A stretch of DNA of 64,000 nt, taken from Prevotella intermedia ATCC 25611 = DSM 20706. GTDB taxonomy: Bacteria > Bacteroidota > Bacteroidia > Bacteroidales > Bacteroidaceae. Each line of letters starts with the position of its first letter. Position 1 is the stretch's first letter. A program made the translations under genes and the position numbers. The notes beneath the pieces were generated by a model that was given only the letters and a program-made list of their open reading frames with translations, was not told the origin of the DNA and made no database searches. The DNA lies in assembly GCF_001953955.1 (NCBI RefSeq), contig NZ_CP019300.1, positions 558,001 through 622,000 on the forward strand. Direction: 5' to 3'. Positions 45,291 through 54,420 of this stretch are shown here, piece by piece.

Positions 45291-46315
45291 ACGTGAGTTC
45301 GATATAAGAAAGTTGTTTTAAAAGTTGTAGGAGTGGAGTATTTTTTGTACCTTTATACTTGTAAATAAAAGAGTTACAAACAAATACCCACTCCTATGAC
45401 TGATACAAATTTAATAGAAATATTCTGTATATTCGACGATTTTTGCAAGTATTTTACTCCTGAGTTGAAAAAACATACGCTTCAGGTACCCGGCAAGCGG
45501 CACCGCAACCGTGCTTCCCGTATGTCGGACAGTGAAATCATGACCATTCTGGTCCTGTTCCACACCCACCGTTTCCGAGACCTAAAGTCCTTCTATCTGG
45601 GCTATATCTGCCAGCATATGCGTGGAGAGTTCCCACATCGGATTTCCTACAACCGCTTCGTCGAGCGGCAGGCACAGGTCGCACTGCACCTGTTGCTGTT
45701 TCTCCAGACATGTGCACTGGGCAAGTGTTCAAGCATATCCATCATTGATTCCACACCACTGGCTTCCTGCCACATCAAGCGTGAGCGGCAGCACAGGACC
45801 ATGAGGGGCTGGGCGGCAAAGGGAAAGTGCACCATGGGCTGGTTCTACGGATTCAAGCTACATCTTGTCATCAATGACAAGGGAGAGATTATCCAGTGGA
45901 AGCTCACGCCAGGAAACGTAGATGACAGGGAGCCATTGAAGGATAAACGCTTCACCGAGAGGTTGTTTGGAAAACTCTTTGCAGACAGGGGGTATATCAG
46001 TCAGAACCTCTTTGAGATGCTCTTTGTGGACAATATACATTTGGTGACCAAGATAAAGAAGAACATGAAGAACTCACTGATGAGCCTGTATGATAAGTTG
46101 TTGCTCAGAAAACGTTCTGTCATTGAGACAGTGAACGATGAACTGAAGAATGTATGTCAGATAGAACACACCAGACATCGCTCTTTTGATAACTTTGCAA
46201 CAAATCTGATAGCAGGACTCATTGCATACAATCTGTTGCCAAAGAAGCCAGAAATGAACATAGAGATAATTGATAAAAGCAGGATAATTGCATAGAGCTT
46301 ATATCGAACTCACGT
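45291..46315 (+). mobile_element. IS982-family insertion sequence inside a CRISPR repeat
   Basis: The element is 1025 bp with 18-bp perfect terminal inverted repeats (ACGTGAGTTCGATATAAG). It is flanked by an 8-bp direct duplication TAAAATTA (45283-45290 and 46316-46323), which is positions 15-22 of the CRISPR repeat. It carries one transposase gene. Its base composition in the coding part is clearly more GC-rich than the surrounding array, suggesting a recent arrival. Confidence 0.95.
45396..46295 (+). CDS. IS982-family transposase
   Basis: The 299-aa protein has the IS982 pattern: an N-terminal helical region, then the DDE residues in S-I-I-D-S-T-P-L near residue 115, L-F-A-D-R-G-Y-I near residue 197 and S-V-I-E-T-V-N-D-E-L-K-N near residue 250. 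R-M-S-D-S-E-I-M-T-I near 42-51 is another family landmark. The frame is intact and fills the element from about 105 bp inside the left end to 20 bp before the right end, so it may still be active. It is transcribed in the same direction as the crRNAs. Confidence 0.93.
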   Translation: MTDTNLIEIFCIFDDFCKYFTPELKKHTLQVPGKRHRNRASRMSDSEIMTILVLFHTHRFRDLKSFYLGYICQHMRGEFPHRISYNRFVERQAQVALHLLLFLQTCALGKCSSISIIDSTPLASCHIKRERQHRTMRGWAAKGKCTMGWFYGFKLHLVINDKGEIIQWKLTPGNVDDREPLKDKRFTERLFGKLFADRGYISQNLFEMLFVDNIHLVTKIKKNMKNSLMSLYDKLLLRKRSVIETVNDELKNVCQIEHTRHRSFDNFATNLIAGLIAYNLLPKKPEMNIEIIDKSRIIA

Positions 46316-48648
46316 TAAAATTAGTATCTTTGCATTGGTAAATACAACTGAATTAAAAGAACGTGGAATAATGCCAAGGTTGTGATTAGCTTTAAAATTA
46401 GTATCTTTGCATTGGTAAATACAACGTTCCTTTGAGAGTATGGCCTTGCAAAAGCGTTGTGATTAGCTTTAAAATTAGTATCTTTGCATTGGTAAATACA
46501 ACCAATTCGGCACAGAAAAATCTTCATAAAGGGTTGTGATTAGCTTTAAAATTAGTATCTTTGCATTGGTAAATACAACAGGCTTCAGAGTGTTATGTAG
46601 CTGTAACAGTTGTGATTAGCTTTAAAATTAGTATCTTTGCATTGGTAAATACAACCCCATAACTATTTTGTTTTGTCGTTTCCTGTTGTGATTAGCTTTA
46701 AAATTAGTATCTTTGCATTGGTAAATACAACTCGAAGCCTACGCTCGCCACCGCACGGTGGGTTGTGATTAGCTTTAAAATTAGTATCTTTGCATTGGTA
46801 AATACAACCCTTGCCCACTGCATCGCATTGATGCCGTCGTTGTGATTAGCTTTAAAATTAGTATCTTTGCATTGGTAAATACAACGAACTCCAGTACAAC
46901 AAACGCATCATAGCCGTTGTGATTAGCTTTAAAATTAGTATCTTTGCATTGGTAAATACAACCTCGGCAGTCATTTCAACTTTTACTTTGTCGTTGTGAT
47001 TAGCTTTAAAATTAGTATCTTTGCATTGGTAAATACAACTTGATAAGTATAAAGACATGCCAAATGTGGGTTGTGATTAGCTTTAAAATTAGTATCTTTG
47101 CATTGGTAAATACAACTGCTGCGTCCTACTTGACTTGCATTTGTAGTTGTGATTAGCTTTAAAATTAGTATCTTTGCATTGGTAAATACAACATAATCAC
47201 CAGATAAGCTTGTATCTACAGGGTTGTGATTAGCTTTAAAATTAGTATCTTTGCATTGGTAAATACAACATTTGAAGATTATAATATATCTGATGAAAAG
47301 TTGTGATTAGCTTTAAAATTAGTATCTTTGCATTGGTAAATACAACGTTCTAAATGAGAAATAAATGCGTTTAATTGTTGTGATTAGCTTTAAAATTAGT
47401 ATCTTTGCATTGGTAAATACAACTATACCATTATCACAAACAATATTTAATATGTTGTGATTAGCTTTAAAATTAGTATCTTTGCATTGGTAAATACAAC
47501 ATCATTCATTTTCTTAAGTGTATCGATGGTGTTGTGATTAGCTTTAAAATTAGTATCTTTGCATTGGTAAATACAACCAATTTGTTTTCCAACACTCCAC
47601 TATCCATGTTGTGATTAGCTTTAAAATTAGTATCTTTGCATTGGTAAATACAACGATATTAACGCAAGCGATTTCAACGATGACGTTGTGATTAGCTTTA
47701 AAATTAGTATCTTTGCATTGGTAAATACAACCCTTAGAGTCTACATAGGTACGAGCAAACCGTTGTGATTAGCTTTAAAATTAGTATCTTTGCATTGGTA
47801 AATACAACCATCAAAGTCAGCGTTTGGGAAGTCGAAACGTTGTGATTAGCTTTAAAATTAGTATCTTTGCATTGGTAAATACAACTTCAAAGGAGTGAGT
47901 TTCAAACGTTTAGCCGTTGTGATTAGCTTTAAAATTAGTATCTTTGCATTGGTAAATACAACTCTACATATATCTACTACATTAAACTATCTGTTGTGAT
48001 TAGCTTTAAAATTAGTATCTTTGCATTGGTAAATACAACAATGGATAGCTAAATACATGGCATTCATTCGTTGTGATTAGCTTTAAAATTAGTATCTTTG
48101 CATTGGTAAATACAACACTCTGAAAAGAATAGACCTTTCAGAGGCTCGTTGTGATTAGCTTTAAAATTAGTATCTTTGCATTGGTAAATACAACTTCACC
48201 ATAAATAAATTAAATATCCATATAGTTGTGATTAGCTTTAAAATTAGTATCTTTGCATTGGTAAATACAACAAGGCGGTCGAGCGACCGCTTGATGCGTG
48301 CGTTGTGATTAGCTTTAAAATTAGTATCTTTGCATTGGTAAATACAACAATAGAGAAATCACCAACCTTTAAGAAACTGTTGTGATTAGCTTTAAAATTA
48401 GTATCTTTGCATTGGTAAATACAACTTGATATCATTGGTATTTTTTTCATAATTTGTTGTGATTAGCTTTAAAATTAGTATCTTTGCATTGGTAAATACA
48501 ACATAACACTCTGAAGCCTGATGAAAAGTAGGGTTGTGATTAGCTTTAAAATTAGTATCTTTGCATTGGTAAATACAACTCAAATAGCTTAAAGCAATGA
48601 ACATCAGTGTTGTTACGAAAGCTTAGAGAGAAAGAAAAATGCAAGCAA

Positions 48649-48683
48649 AATAAAGTTCCACTCGTTAAGAATGGAACTTTATT
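48649..48683 (-). terminator. Terminator of the cas operon
   Basis: AATAAAGTTCCA pairs with TGGAACTTTATT across an 11-nt loop. It lies between cas2 and the array, and on the minus strand a short T-rich tract follows. It would also stop plus-strand readthrough out of the array. Confidence 0.75.
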
Positions 48684-48699
48684 GTTTCTAAAAGAAGGA

Positions 48700-49038
48700 T
48701 TAAAAGAGTTCTAACTGTGCTCCAGGTGCATTTGGTTTTTGTGGTTTCTTACCATAGAATAGCTTTATTTCTTCAAATTGTTTGTCTGTAATGCCCATTA
48801 TTCCAACTTTTCCGTATGCTGGAATAAAGGTGGAAACTCTTTTAATATGTACTTCCATATTTTCTTTACTACCACAATGGCGTATATAAATGGAGAACTG
48901 AAACATTGTAAATCCATCTTTCAGCAAGTTTTGACGAAAGAGTGAAGCTACTTTTCGTTCTTTCTTTGTATCTGTGGGTAAATCAAAAAATACCATTAAC
49001 CACATACTTCTATATTGACTAAATCTATAAGTTTCCAC
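48700..49038 (-). CDS. cas2: CRISPR-associated Cas2
   Basis: The 112-aa protein is of the type II Cas2 form. The ferredoxin-like start W-L-M-V-F-F-D-L-P-T-D-T near residues 13-24 includes the conserved aspartate, followed by F-R-Q-N-L-L-K-D-G-F-T-M-F-Q-F-S-I-Y. Cas2 dimers hold the two Cas1 dimers in the spacer-integration complex. It is the last gene of the cas9-cas1-cas2 operon, 9 nt after cas1, and is followed by a terminator. The frame is intact. Confidence 0.96.
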   Translation of the reverse strand: METYRFSQYRSMWLMVFFDLPTDTKKERKVASLFRQNLLKDGFTMFQFSIYIRHCGSKENMEVHIKRVSTFIPAYGKVGIMGITDKQFEEIKLFYGKKPQKPNAPGAQLELF

Positions 49039-49047
49039 TAATAGGCT

Positions 49048-49980
49048 TTATAATTCAGGATAAACCATTCTTCTTTGCTCTCCACTAAAGCACTTATAAA
49101 GAGAAGAGGTTGTCTGTTGTGTAGCTATCATCAATGGGCTTTTCTTGTTTCCAATCGTTGTATCGAGCACAGGAATAGCAAGGAGTTTCATCTTGATTTC
49201 TTTTGTAAGCTCACTGTAATCGGTTGTTGATGCCATTACATCTAACACCAATCCATCGACATAAGGACGGTAAGGTTCCATAATATCGTCGGCAAGGCAA
49301 TAAGCATTGTATCTGTTGTGGTGGTGAATACCCAATGTAGGGAGCAATCCGCTAGCGACTAAAGAGCGTGCTACCACGGCGCGTAATATGGCGTATCCAT
49401 AGTTCAATAGGTTGTTGGGTGGCTCGCCTTCGCGTCCTCTTATGAAGTCAGGAATATCAGAAAAGAGATTTTTCCAATAATAAGCTGCTGCACGAGCTTC
49501 AAGATTTTCGGGGTCGCCACTCCTAACCTTGTCTGCCCAGGCGTACATACAGCCTACATCAGTGTTGGTGTATATGCTTAGAAGTTTTGCTTGATTGCTT
49601 ATTTTCTGCTTAATAGTTTGCTGCCATAATTGTTTTTTAAGTGGTAGCGATGCTTCTATTTGAGTGCGGAAACGTTCGCTTTGTGTTGTGTTACCACATA
49701 AAGGCAGTAAAAGTCCGATGGGCATATTCTTGCTGTCGCAGGTAATCACCGCACAGTTATTTTCTATCAGGGCTTCTAATGCAGACGATGTAATGGTTAT
49801 CCGCTTATTATCAAGCAGTACAACTCCAATATCTTCTATTGGAATTGTACGATCGGTTTGCTTTTTAAAGCTGTCAGGCAATTCGTTGCAAGTTTCTACT
49901 TCGGGTAAACGAATTGCTAACTGTGCATTGTGCAAACTTAAATAGGCTGGATTGCTAAAACATAATGTTTTCTTTATCAT
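49048..49980 (-). CDS. cas1: CRISPR-associated integrase Cas1 (type II)
   Basis: The 310-aa protein is the catalytic subunit of the spacer-acquisition complex. The metal-binding residues are visible: the glutamate in G-D-P-E-N-L-E-A-R-A-A near residue 156, the histidine in L-G-I-H-H-H-N near 218 and the aspartate in Y-R-P-Y-V-D near 238. The pattern is that of type II Cas1. It starts 12 nt after the cas9 stop and 9 nt before cas2. All catalytic residues are present, so adaptation may be active. Confidence 0.97.
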   Translation of the reverse strand: MIKKTLCFSNPAYLSLHNAQLAIRLPEVETCNELPDSFKKQTDRTIPIEDIGVVLLDNKRITITSSALEALIENNCAVITCDSKNMPIGLLLPLCGNTTQSERFRTQIEASLPLKKQLWQQTIKQKISNQAKLLSIYTNTDVGCMYAWADKVRSGDPENLEARAAAYYWKNLFSDIPDFIRGREGEPPNNLLNYGYAILRAVVARSLVASGLLPTLGIHHHNRYNAYCLADDIMEPYRPYVDGLVLDVMASTTDYSELTKEIKMKLLAIPVLDTTIGNKKSPLMIATQQTTSSLYKCFSGEQRRMVYPEL

Positions 49981-49992
49981 AAGCCATCTATA

Positions 49993-52900
49993 TTAATCGT
50001 ATTCGCCTATTGCAACTATCTTACCAATGGAATTGACACGTACCTTGACAATACCTTTAAAATGCGGTAAAGATTTTAATTGTTTGTATGCAATTCCTTT
50101 AAGATTAGCGATTCTTTCTACTGTCGTTTCTAAATGGTGTCTAAAAATATAATCTCGGGCAATAGTTCCATTATAGTCAATCCTTGATATTGTTTGAACT
50201 CTATATAAGTTTGGACTTATAATGCCATAGTTACCTTCGTCCGTCAAATCCACTTCAGAAGGGATAAACCCTGTTGCTTCATTAGGGAACACGAAGTATT
50301 CGTTTTGCTTCATAGTGAATAGGAAACGCCAACCTTTATCGCGGTTGTAGTCTTTATCTATGATGGGAACACCTTGCGATTTACGTTCGGCAGCTTCAAA
50401 AAACGATACCGCATTGTCTTGCAAGTTGCCATTTTCATCGTAATAAAACGCAATATGGTGGTTGTTACTTGTTTGAACATAATTGCCTAATACAGGTTTT
50501 CCATCTTTTCCAGTAATAGGTTTGCCCGCTTGATTCTTTAGTGTATGCAGAGGAATGGCACTTAAAACGCCTTCAATGCTGACACGTTTTAAAGCTATCT
50601 TCTTTGTTTGGTCAAGATAAATAGGGTTCTCCTCCAAGTTGCTGAAAGCTTTCTTCGCATCTCCATTAAATTCTTCTAAGCGGGCTTTCAGAATATTTCT
50701 TATGCCTTTATCAATTACTTTATCGACTTTAAGGTCTGGTGTGATTGGCTTGCGGATAGGGTGGTAGTTTTCCCATTCTACAGTTTTAACCAATGCAGGG
50801 ACCACTTTTGTTCGTTCAACATTCAGATAAATCGGATTTTTATCTAATGTATTCTTTCCTGTAAACGCCTTTTTAGCGTTTCCGCTGTATTCGTTGAGAC
50901 GTTTAAGCAATGCTTCACGAATGGCAGGACTACTCACTTTGTTTATCGTAGCTTCGTCTAACGCGGCCCCAACCTTCACCATTTTTATTATAGGGCGCAT
51001 CTTTGTGCCGTAGATAGTTTCGTTGTGTAGTGGTCCACGCGGTGTAAGTTGAATCTTTTTTATTATTCCGTGCTTTGTTTTTATCTTGTTTACATTCTGC
51101 GTCATCACCTTGTTTTTCGCCTTAATTGAAACTAAAATTGCGCTAAGATGACGTTTTGCTTCTGCACGAAATTCATTGACAGGGATAGGAGCATTGAAAC
51201 GGAGCTTGCCTTCTTCGTAATGCAACTCTTTATTTTCTATTGCATAAATGCTGTCGCCTTTATTGCTTCGTGCGTTAAGGTTGTTCAGATACTGAATGAA
51301 GGAAGGCTTTGTAAAGGCTATTGCCAGTGCGTCCATTGCGTGGTGGCGGTGGTCGTTGCGCTTTGTCCAGTCTTTTATGCGTTTGATTTTCCTTCCATCT
51401 CTGTCTTCAACTATTTCGGTCAAGCCTAATTTCTCGTACTTCTCAAAGTTCAGTTCTTTCATAACGTCTACCAACTGCCAATCTTCACGTAGGCGATTGG
51501 TTATTTCTCCTGTTGTTGGTGTAACGGTTCTTACCAATTCACCCAAGATTTCGCACGCTTTTCTTGCTATGTATTGTGTATTGCGAAGGTCGCGTTCGAT
51601 AAAGCCTGAAGGAATATCAGCTTCAGTCATCAATAACTTATTGTATTTTGCTTCATTTATGACACTATCTTTTAAAAGTATATTGAGTCTCTCTTTATAT
51701 ATCTTGGCACCTTCCTCGCCATACTTTTCTTTAATGAAGTCGAAAGCTGTTTTACTGCTTTTGGCAAGATTTATATCGCGTGCTTCAAGTGTTTTGTTTG
51801 AGAAAGAATCGTCAAACAAGCGTGCTTTCGGAATGATATGCTCAATATCAAAGTCTTTAGAAAAGAGTTTGTCTTTAGGAATGTACGTATCTGAATACAG
51901 TGTCTTAAAACCATTCGGCTTAAGTTCTTCATACAGTTTATATTTTATAATGTCGTTTCTACTGATGTATGAAAGTGCAAATTCCTTTTCGAGAATTTCA
52001 CGAATACGTTGGTTTTCAGCATTACCTTGACTGATTGCGCGTGTGCGGCTCTCTCGTTCGATAGCACTGCTCTTTAGTTCGCGCGCCATTTCTATTCTTA
52101 TTTCGTCGGGCTTTCCGTATTCGTCAATGATTGCGTTGATAACATTAATCATCTGATTCAGGATTTTCTCAACGACAGGATTGCGCAAACTGTTCTTTGG
52201 CAACAGTTCCAACCTTTCCTTATACACCTTCTTGTCTAACTCTTCTTTCGTGAGCGAGTGGCGCGAATGATTATAACCTGCGTATGCACACGCTTGGCTG
52301 TAATCGTTTCCTGCTTGAAGATAAGGCAATATTTTGCGCATTGCTTTCACGCTGAGATTGCCATAATCCTCTTCAAAAACAACATCACAAAGCACAGTAG
52401 CATATTCTTCAGGGAAGCCAAAGGTTGTTTCCAACTTTCTTAGCAATGATTCGTTGCCTGTTCGAGAATTATCGCTTTCGTAAGAATACAACAAATGCCA
52501 AAGCTGATACATAGGTTGTTTTTCCAACTCGTGCTTTTCTAACGATGGGTCAAAATCGAGAATTTCGGTGCTGAAACCTAAGTTCTTGAAAATGGTGGAA
52601 ACGTAATGGCGAATCTCGGAAGCCTTTATCTTTTTGAAATCGCATTCTTCGTGTCCCGTCAGCGTTATGATACGATTGTAGCAATCGAAGAGAATGGCTT
52701 GCGTGCGGTTCCCTTCCAATTCCTTATAGTTCAAGTCCCATTGCTTGCCTTTCTTGTTCAGTATTTTCAGAGTCTCAGTCTTGCTTAGTTTCGCTTTAAT
52801 GCTTAGCTCTTCATACAGTAAGTTTCTTTCGTCTTCATCGAGCGGACGCTTTTCGTTCGTATCGTTATCAATGAGCAGAACATTGTTTAAGTTTTGCCAA

Positions 52901-54135
52901 ATTCTAAATTCTTGGAATACAGGCGATGACTTTGGGGCAACTTTCGGACCTATTGTTATTTCCTTTTCCTTGCCATCTATTGTCGCTTTTACTTTGCGTT
53001 GTTCAAGTTCGCAAACAGAAATAAGACTTTTCTTACTCTTCAATGGGCGTTGATAAAAAATGATAATATCTCTTATTTCCTGCTTCAGCTCTGGCGCTAG
53101 CTGCTTGTGGAAAGCGGCTTGCGTTTCCCAAATCTTCTCAAATTCGTCTAAATAGTCTTGGCGATAGAAAGGTTTGTTCTTTATGCTGATATGCGGATTT
53201 TCTTCTAACGAAGCCCAGAGATATTGTCCAACCGTCTGTTTGTTGAAATAAAGTTCCTTGCTTCTGTCGCTGATAGCACCGAGCAGTCCGCTTGTATTGG
53301 CTATTTGTCCTTTTAAATCGCTGATAACAAAGGCTAAAACCTCTTTATCAACTTGTTGCTTTAACGCCTCAACCCTCCATTTCAAAGGCTGCAATTTTCT
53401 GTCCAAACCTTTTAAGTCGGCAGAATAAATGCCATATTTGGCAAGGAAAATCTTGCTTGTATTGGTTTTTGTTTTGCCTTCTAACTGTTGTTTAAATTCG
53501 TCTGTGAGTATTTCGGGATAATACCTTTTCTGCTCGTCCCATATTCTTTCCAACTCTGCATTTAGGTCGGAACGATAGTAACCTTGCGTAAACTTCTTGC
53601 CTTTATTAAGCAACTGAAGCGAATATTCTGCAGGAGTAAGGTGCTCTTCGTAGAGTTTTTTGGCGATGGTCATACCATCGAAAAGCTGTCCGTCTTCTTT
53701 GTTGTTTGCTTTTCGGTTACTTTTATAGCCACGTTTTTTGTTCAGCATAAACAAGACGCGGGCAAATTCGTGCAACGATATTTCTTCTTCGGCTGCTTTT
53801 GCGCGAAGCTTATAAGTTTCAAAGGTAGAGGCTTTGCCTTCCTCGTACATTGCTTCGGTGCCTAACCAACCTTGTTTTTGCAGACAGTCGTGAAGGTTTT
53901 GCCTGCGAAGTTTATAGCGTTGAAGGTTTATTCTTGCGCCATGACGCAACTGCCTGTCAGCATTGGTCGTTATGGCTTTTCCTTTTTCAAAGTTGCTTTT
54001 TTCGTCTACGGTTAGTGGATTTACTCTTACACCCAAACGAACAATAGAAGATGCTTCGTTATTGTTCTCGGCTTCGTTTACCAAAGCCCAACCTATACTC
54101 GTGGTTCCTAAATCTAATCCTAATATTCTTTTCAT
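49993..54135 (-). CDS. cas9: Cas9 endonuclease, type II-C, 1380 aa
   Basis: RNA-guided nuclease that cuts both strands of target DNA with HNH and split RuvC domains. RuvC-I is G-L-D-L-G-T-T-S-I-G-W-A with the catalytic aspartate at residue 8. An arginine-rich bridge helix follows (R-Q-L-R-H-G-A-R-I-N-L-Q-R-Y-K near 61-75). RuvC-II is I-R-I-E-M-A-R-E near residues 676-683, HNH is D-I-E-H-I-I-P-K near 760, and RuvC-III is D-H-R-H-H-A-M-D-A near 927-935. All catalytic residues are intact. At 1380 aa it is among the long II-C forms usual for Bacteroidota. No csn2 or cas4 is nearby, which supports II-C. It is divergent from tracrRNA. Confidence 0.98.
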   Translation of the reverse strand: MKRILGLDLGTTSIGWALVNEAENNNEASSIVRLGVRVNPLTVDEKSNFEKGKAITTNADRQLRHGARINLQRYKLRRQNLHDCLQKQGWLGTEAMYEEGKASTFETYKLRAKAAEEEISLHEFARVLFMLNKKRGYKSNRKANNKEDGQLFDGMTIAKKLYEEHLTPAEYSLQLLNKGKKFTQGYYRSDLNAELERIWDEQKRYYPEILTDEFKQQLEGKTKTNTSKIFLAKYGIYSADLKGLDRKLQPLKWRVEALKQQVDKEVLAFVISDLKGQIANTSGLLGAISDRSKELYFNKQTVGQYLWASLEENPHISIKNKPFYRQDYLDEFEKIWETQAAFHKQLAPELKQEIRDIIIFYQRPLKSKKSLISVCELEQRKVKATIDGKEKEITIGPKVAPKSSPVFQEFRIWQNLNNVLLIDNDTNEKRPLDEDERNLLYEELSIKAKLSKTETLKILNKKGKQWDLNYKELEGNRTQAILFDCYNRIITLTGHEECDFKKIKASEIRHYVSTIFKNLGFSTEILDFDPSLEKHELEKQPMYQLWHLLYSYESDNSRTGNESLLRKLETTFGFPEEYATVLCDVVFEEDYGNLSVKAMRKILPYLQAGNDYSQACAYAGYNHSRHSLTKEELDKKVYKERLELLPKNSLRNPVVEKILNQMINVINAIIDEYGKPDEIRIEMARELKSSAIERESRTRAISQGNAENQRIREILEKEFALSYISRNDIIKYKLYEELKPNGFKTLYSDTYIPKDKLFSKDFDIEHIIPKARLFDDSFSNKTLEARDINLAKSSKTAFDFIKEKYGEEGAKIYKERLNILLKDSVINEAKYNKLLMTEADIPSGFIERDLRNTQYIARKACEILGELVRTVTPTTGEITNRLREDWQLVDVMKELNFEKYEKLGLTEIVEDRDGRKIKRIKDWTKRNDHRHHAMDALAIAFTKPSFIQYLNNLNARSNKGDSIYAIENKELHYEEGKLRFNAPIPVNEFRAEAKRHLSAILVSIKAKNKVMTQNVNKIKTKHGIIKKIQLTPRGPLHNETIYGTKMRPIIKMVKVGAALDEATINKVSSPAIREALLKRLNEYSGNAKKAFTGKNTLDKNPIYLNVERTKVVPALVKTVEWENYHPIRKPITPDLKVDKVIDKGIRNILKARLEEFNGDAKKAFSNLEENPIYLDQTKKIALKRVSIEGVLSAIPLHTLKNQAGKPITGKDGKPVLGNYVQTSNNHHIAFYYDENGNLQDNAVSFFEAAERKSQGVPIIDKDYNRDKGWRFLFTMKQNEYFVFPNEATGFIPSEVDLTDEGNYGIISPNLYRVQTISRIDYNGTIARDYIFRHHLETTVERIANLKGIAYKQLKSLPHFKGIVKVRVNSIGKIVAIGEYD

Positions 54136-54212
54136 ATTAATAAGGTTATTTTGATATTTTGTGTAAAGTTACAAAAAATATTTTAATTCGGAGAAAATTA
54201 ATTTGAAAAAAC

Positions 54213-54243
54213 TTGCACGTTATTTAATAAATCTTTATCTTTG
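54213..54243 (+). promoter_or_regulatory. tracrRNA promoter
   Basis: TTG at 54213-54215, a 20-nt gap and TATCTTTG at 54236-54243. The same ATCTTTGCATTACTAATTTT context resembles the promoter part inside the CRISPR repeat. Confidence 0.8.
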
Positions 54244-54249
54244 CATTAC

Positions 54250-54329
54250 TAATTTTAAAGTATTCACAATAAGGATTTTTCCGTTGTGAGAACATTAGGT
54301 TGCCTCGTCCTTATAACGGGGCTTTTTTT
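54250..54329 (+). ncRNA. tracrRNA
   Basis: The anti-repeat TACTAATTTTAAAG (54247-54260) is exactly complementary to the CRISPR repeat, and TCACAA (54263-54268) pairs with the repeat start TTGTGA after a short internal bulge. The transcript should begin around 54247-54251, directly at the anti-repeat. It ends with the stem GCCTCGT/ACGGGGC (54302-54322) and TTTTTTT. The size is about 80 nt, read divergently from cas9. The anti-repeat proves that crRNAs are read from the plus strand. Confidence 0.92.
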
Positions 54330-54420
54330 ATGTCTGCATTTTAGTTTTCGTGAGCAATGTAGTAGGTTCAATAGATTTTTTGTGGCTGCAGAAGGGTAAT
54401 TCTTTATTTTTGAACTTTTG

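Larger units (their letters stand above)
44421..48579 (+). CRISPR. Type II-C CRISPR array, 41 repeats of 47 nt, 40 spacers, one repeat split by an IS
   Basis: Repeats start GTTGTGATTAGC and end GGTAAATACAAC, 47 nt long, with spacers of 29-31 nt (mostly 30). Eleven intact repeats lie at 44421-45238, the twelfth is split by an IS982-family element (45269-45290 and 46316-46348), and 29 follow from 46379. After the last repeat a further 29-nt spacer-like piece is followed by a degenerate repeat start (GTTGTTACGAAAGCTT at 48609). The first repeat differs by one base (GGCAAAT for GGTAAAT). The crRNA strand is plus, because the tracrRNA anti-repeat pairs with the plus-strand 5' half. Each repeat holds TTG at 2-4, 19 nt, and TATCTTTG at 24-31. 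Confidence 0.98.

Noticed and set aside
46321..48604. ORFs of 66-68 codons inside the CRISPR array with repeated CIYQCKDTNFKANHN-like peptides
   Set aside because: These are translations of the repeat sequence and change with each spacer.
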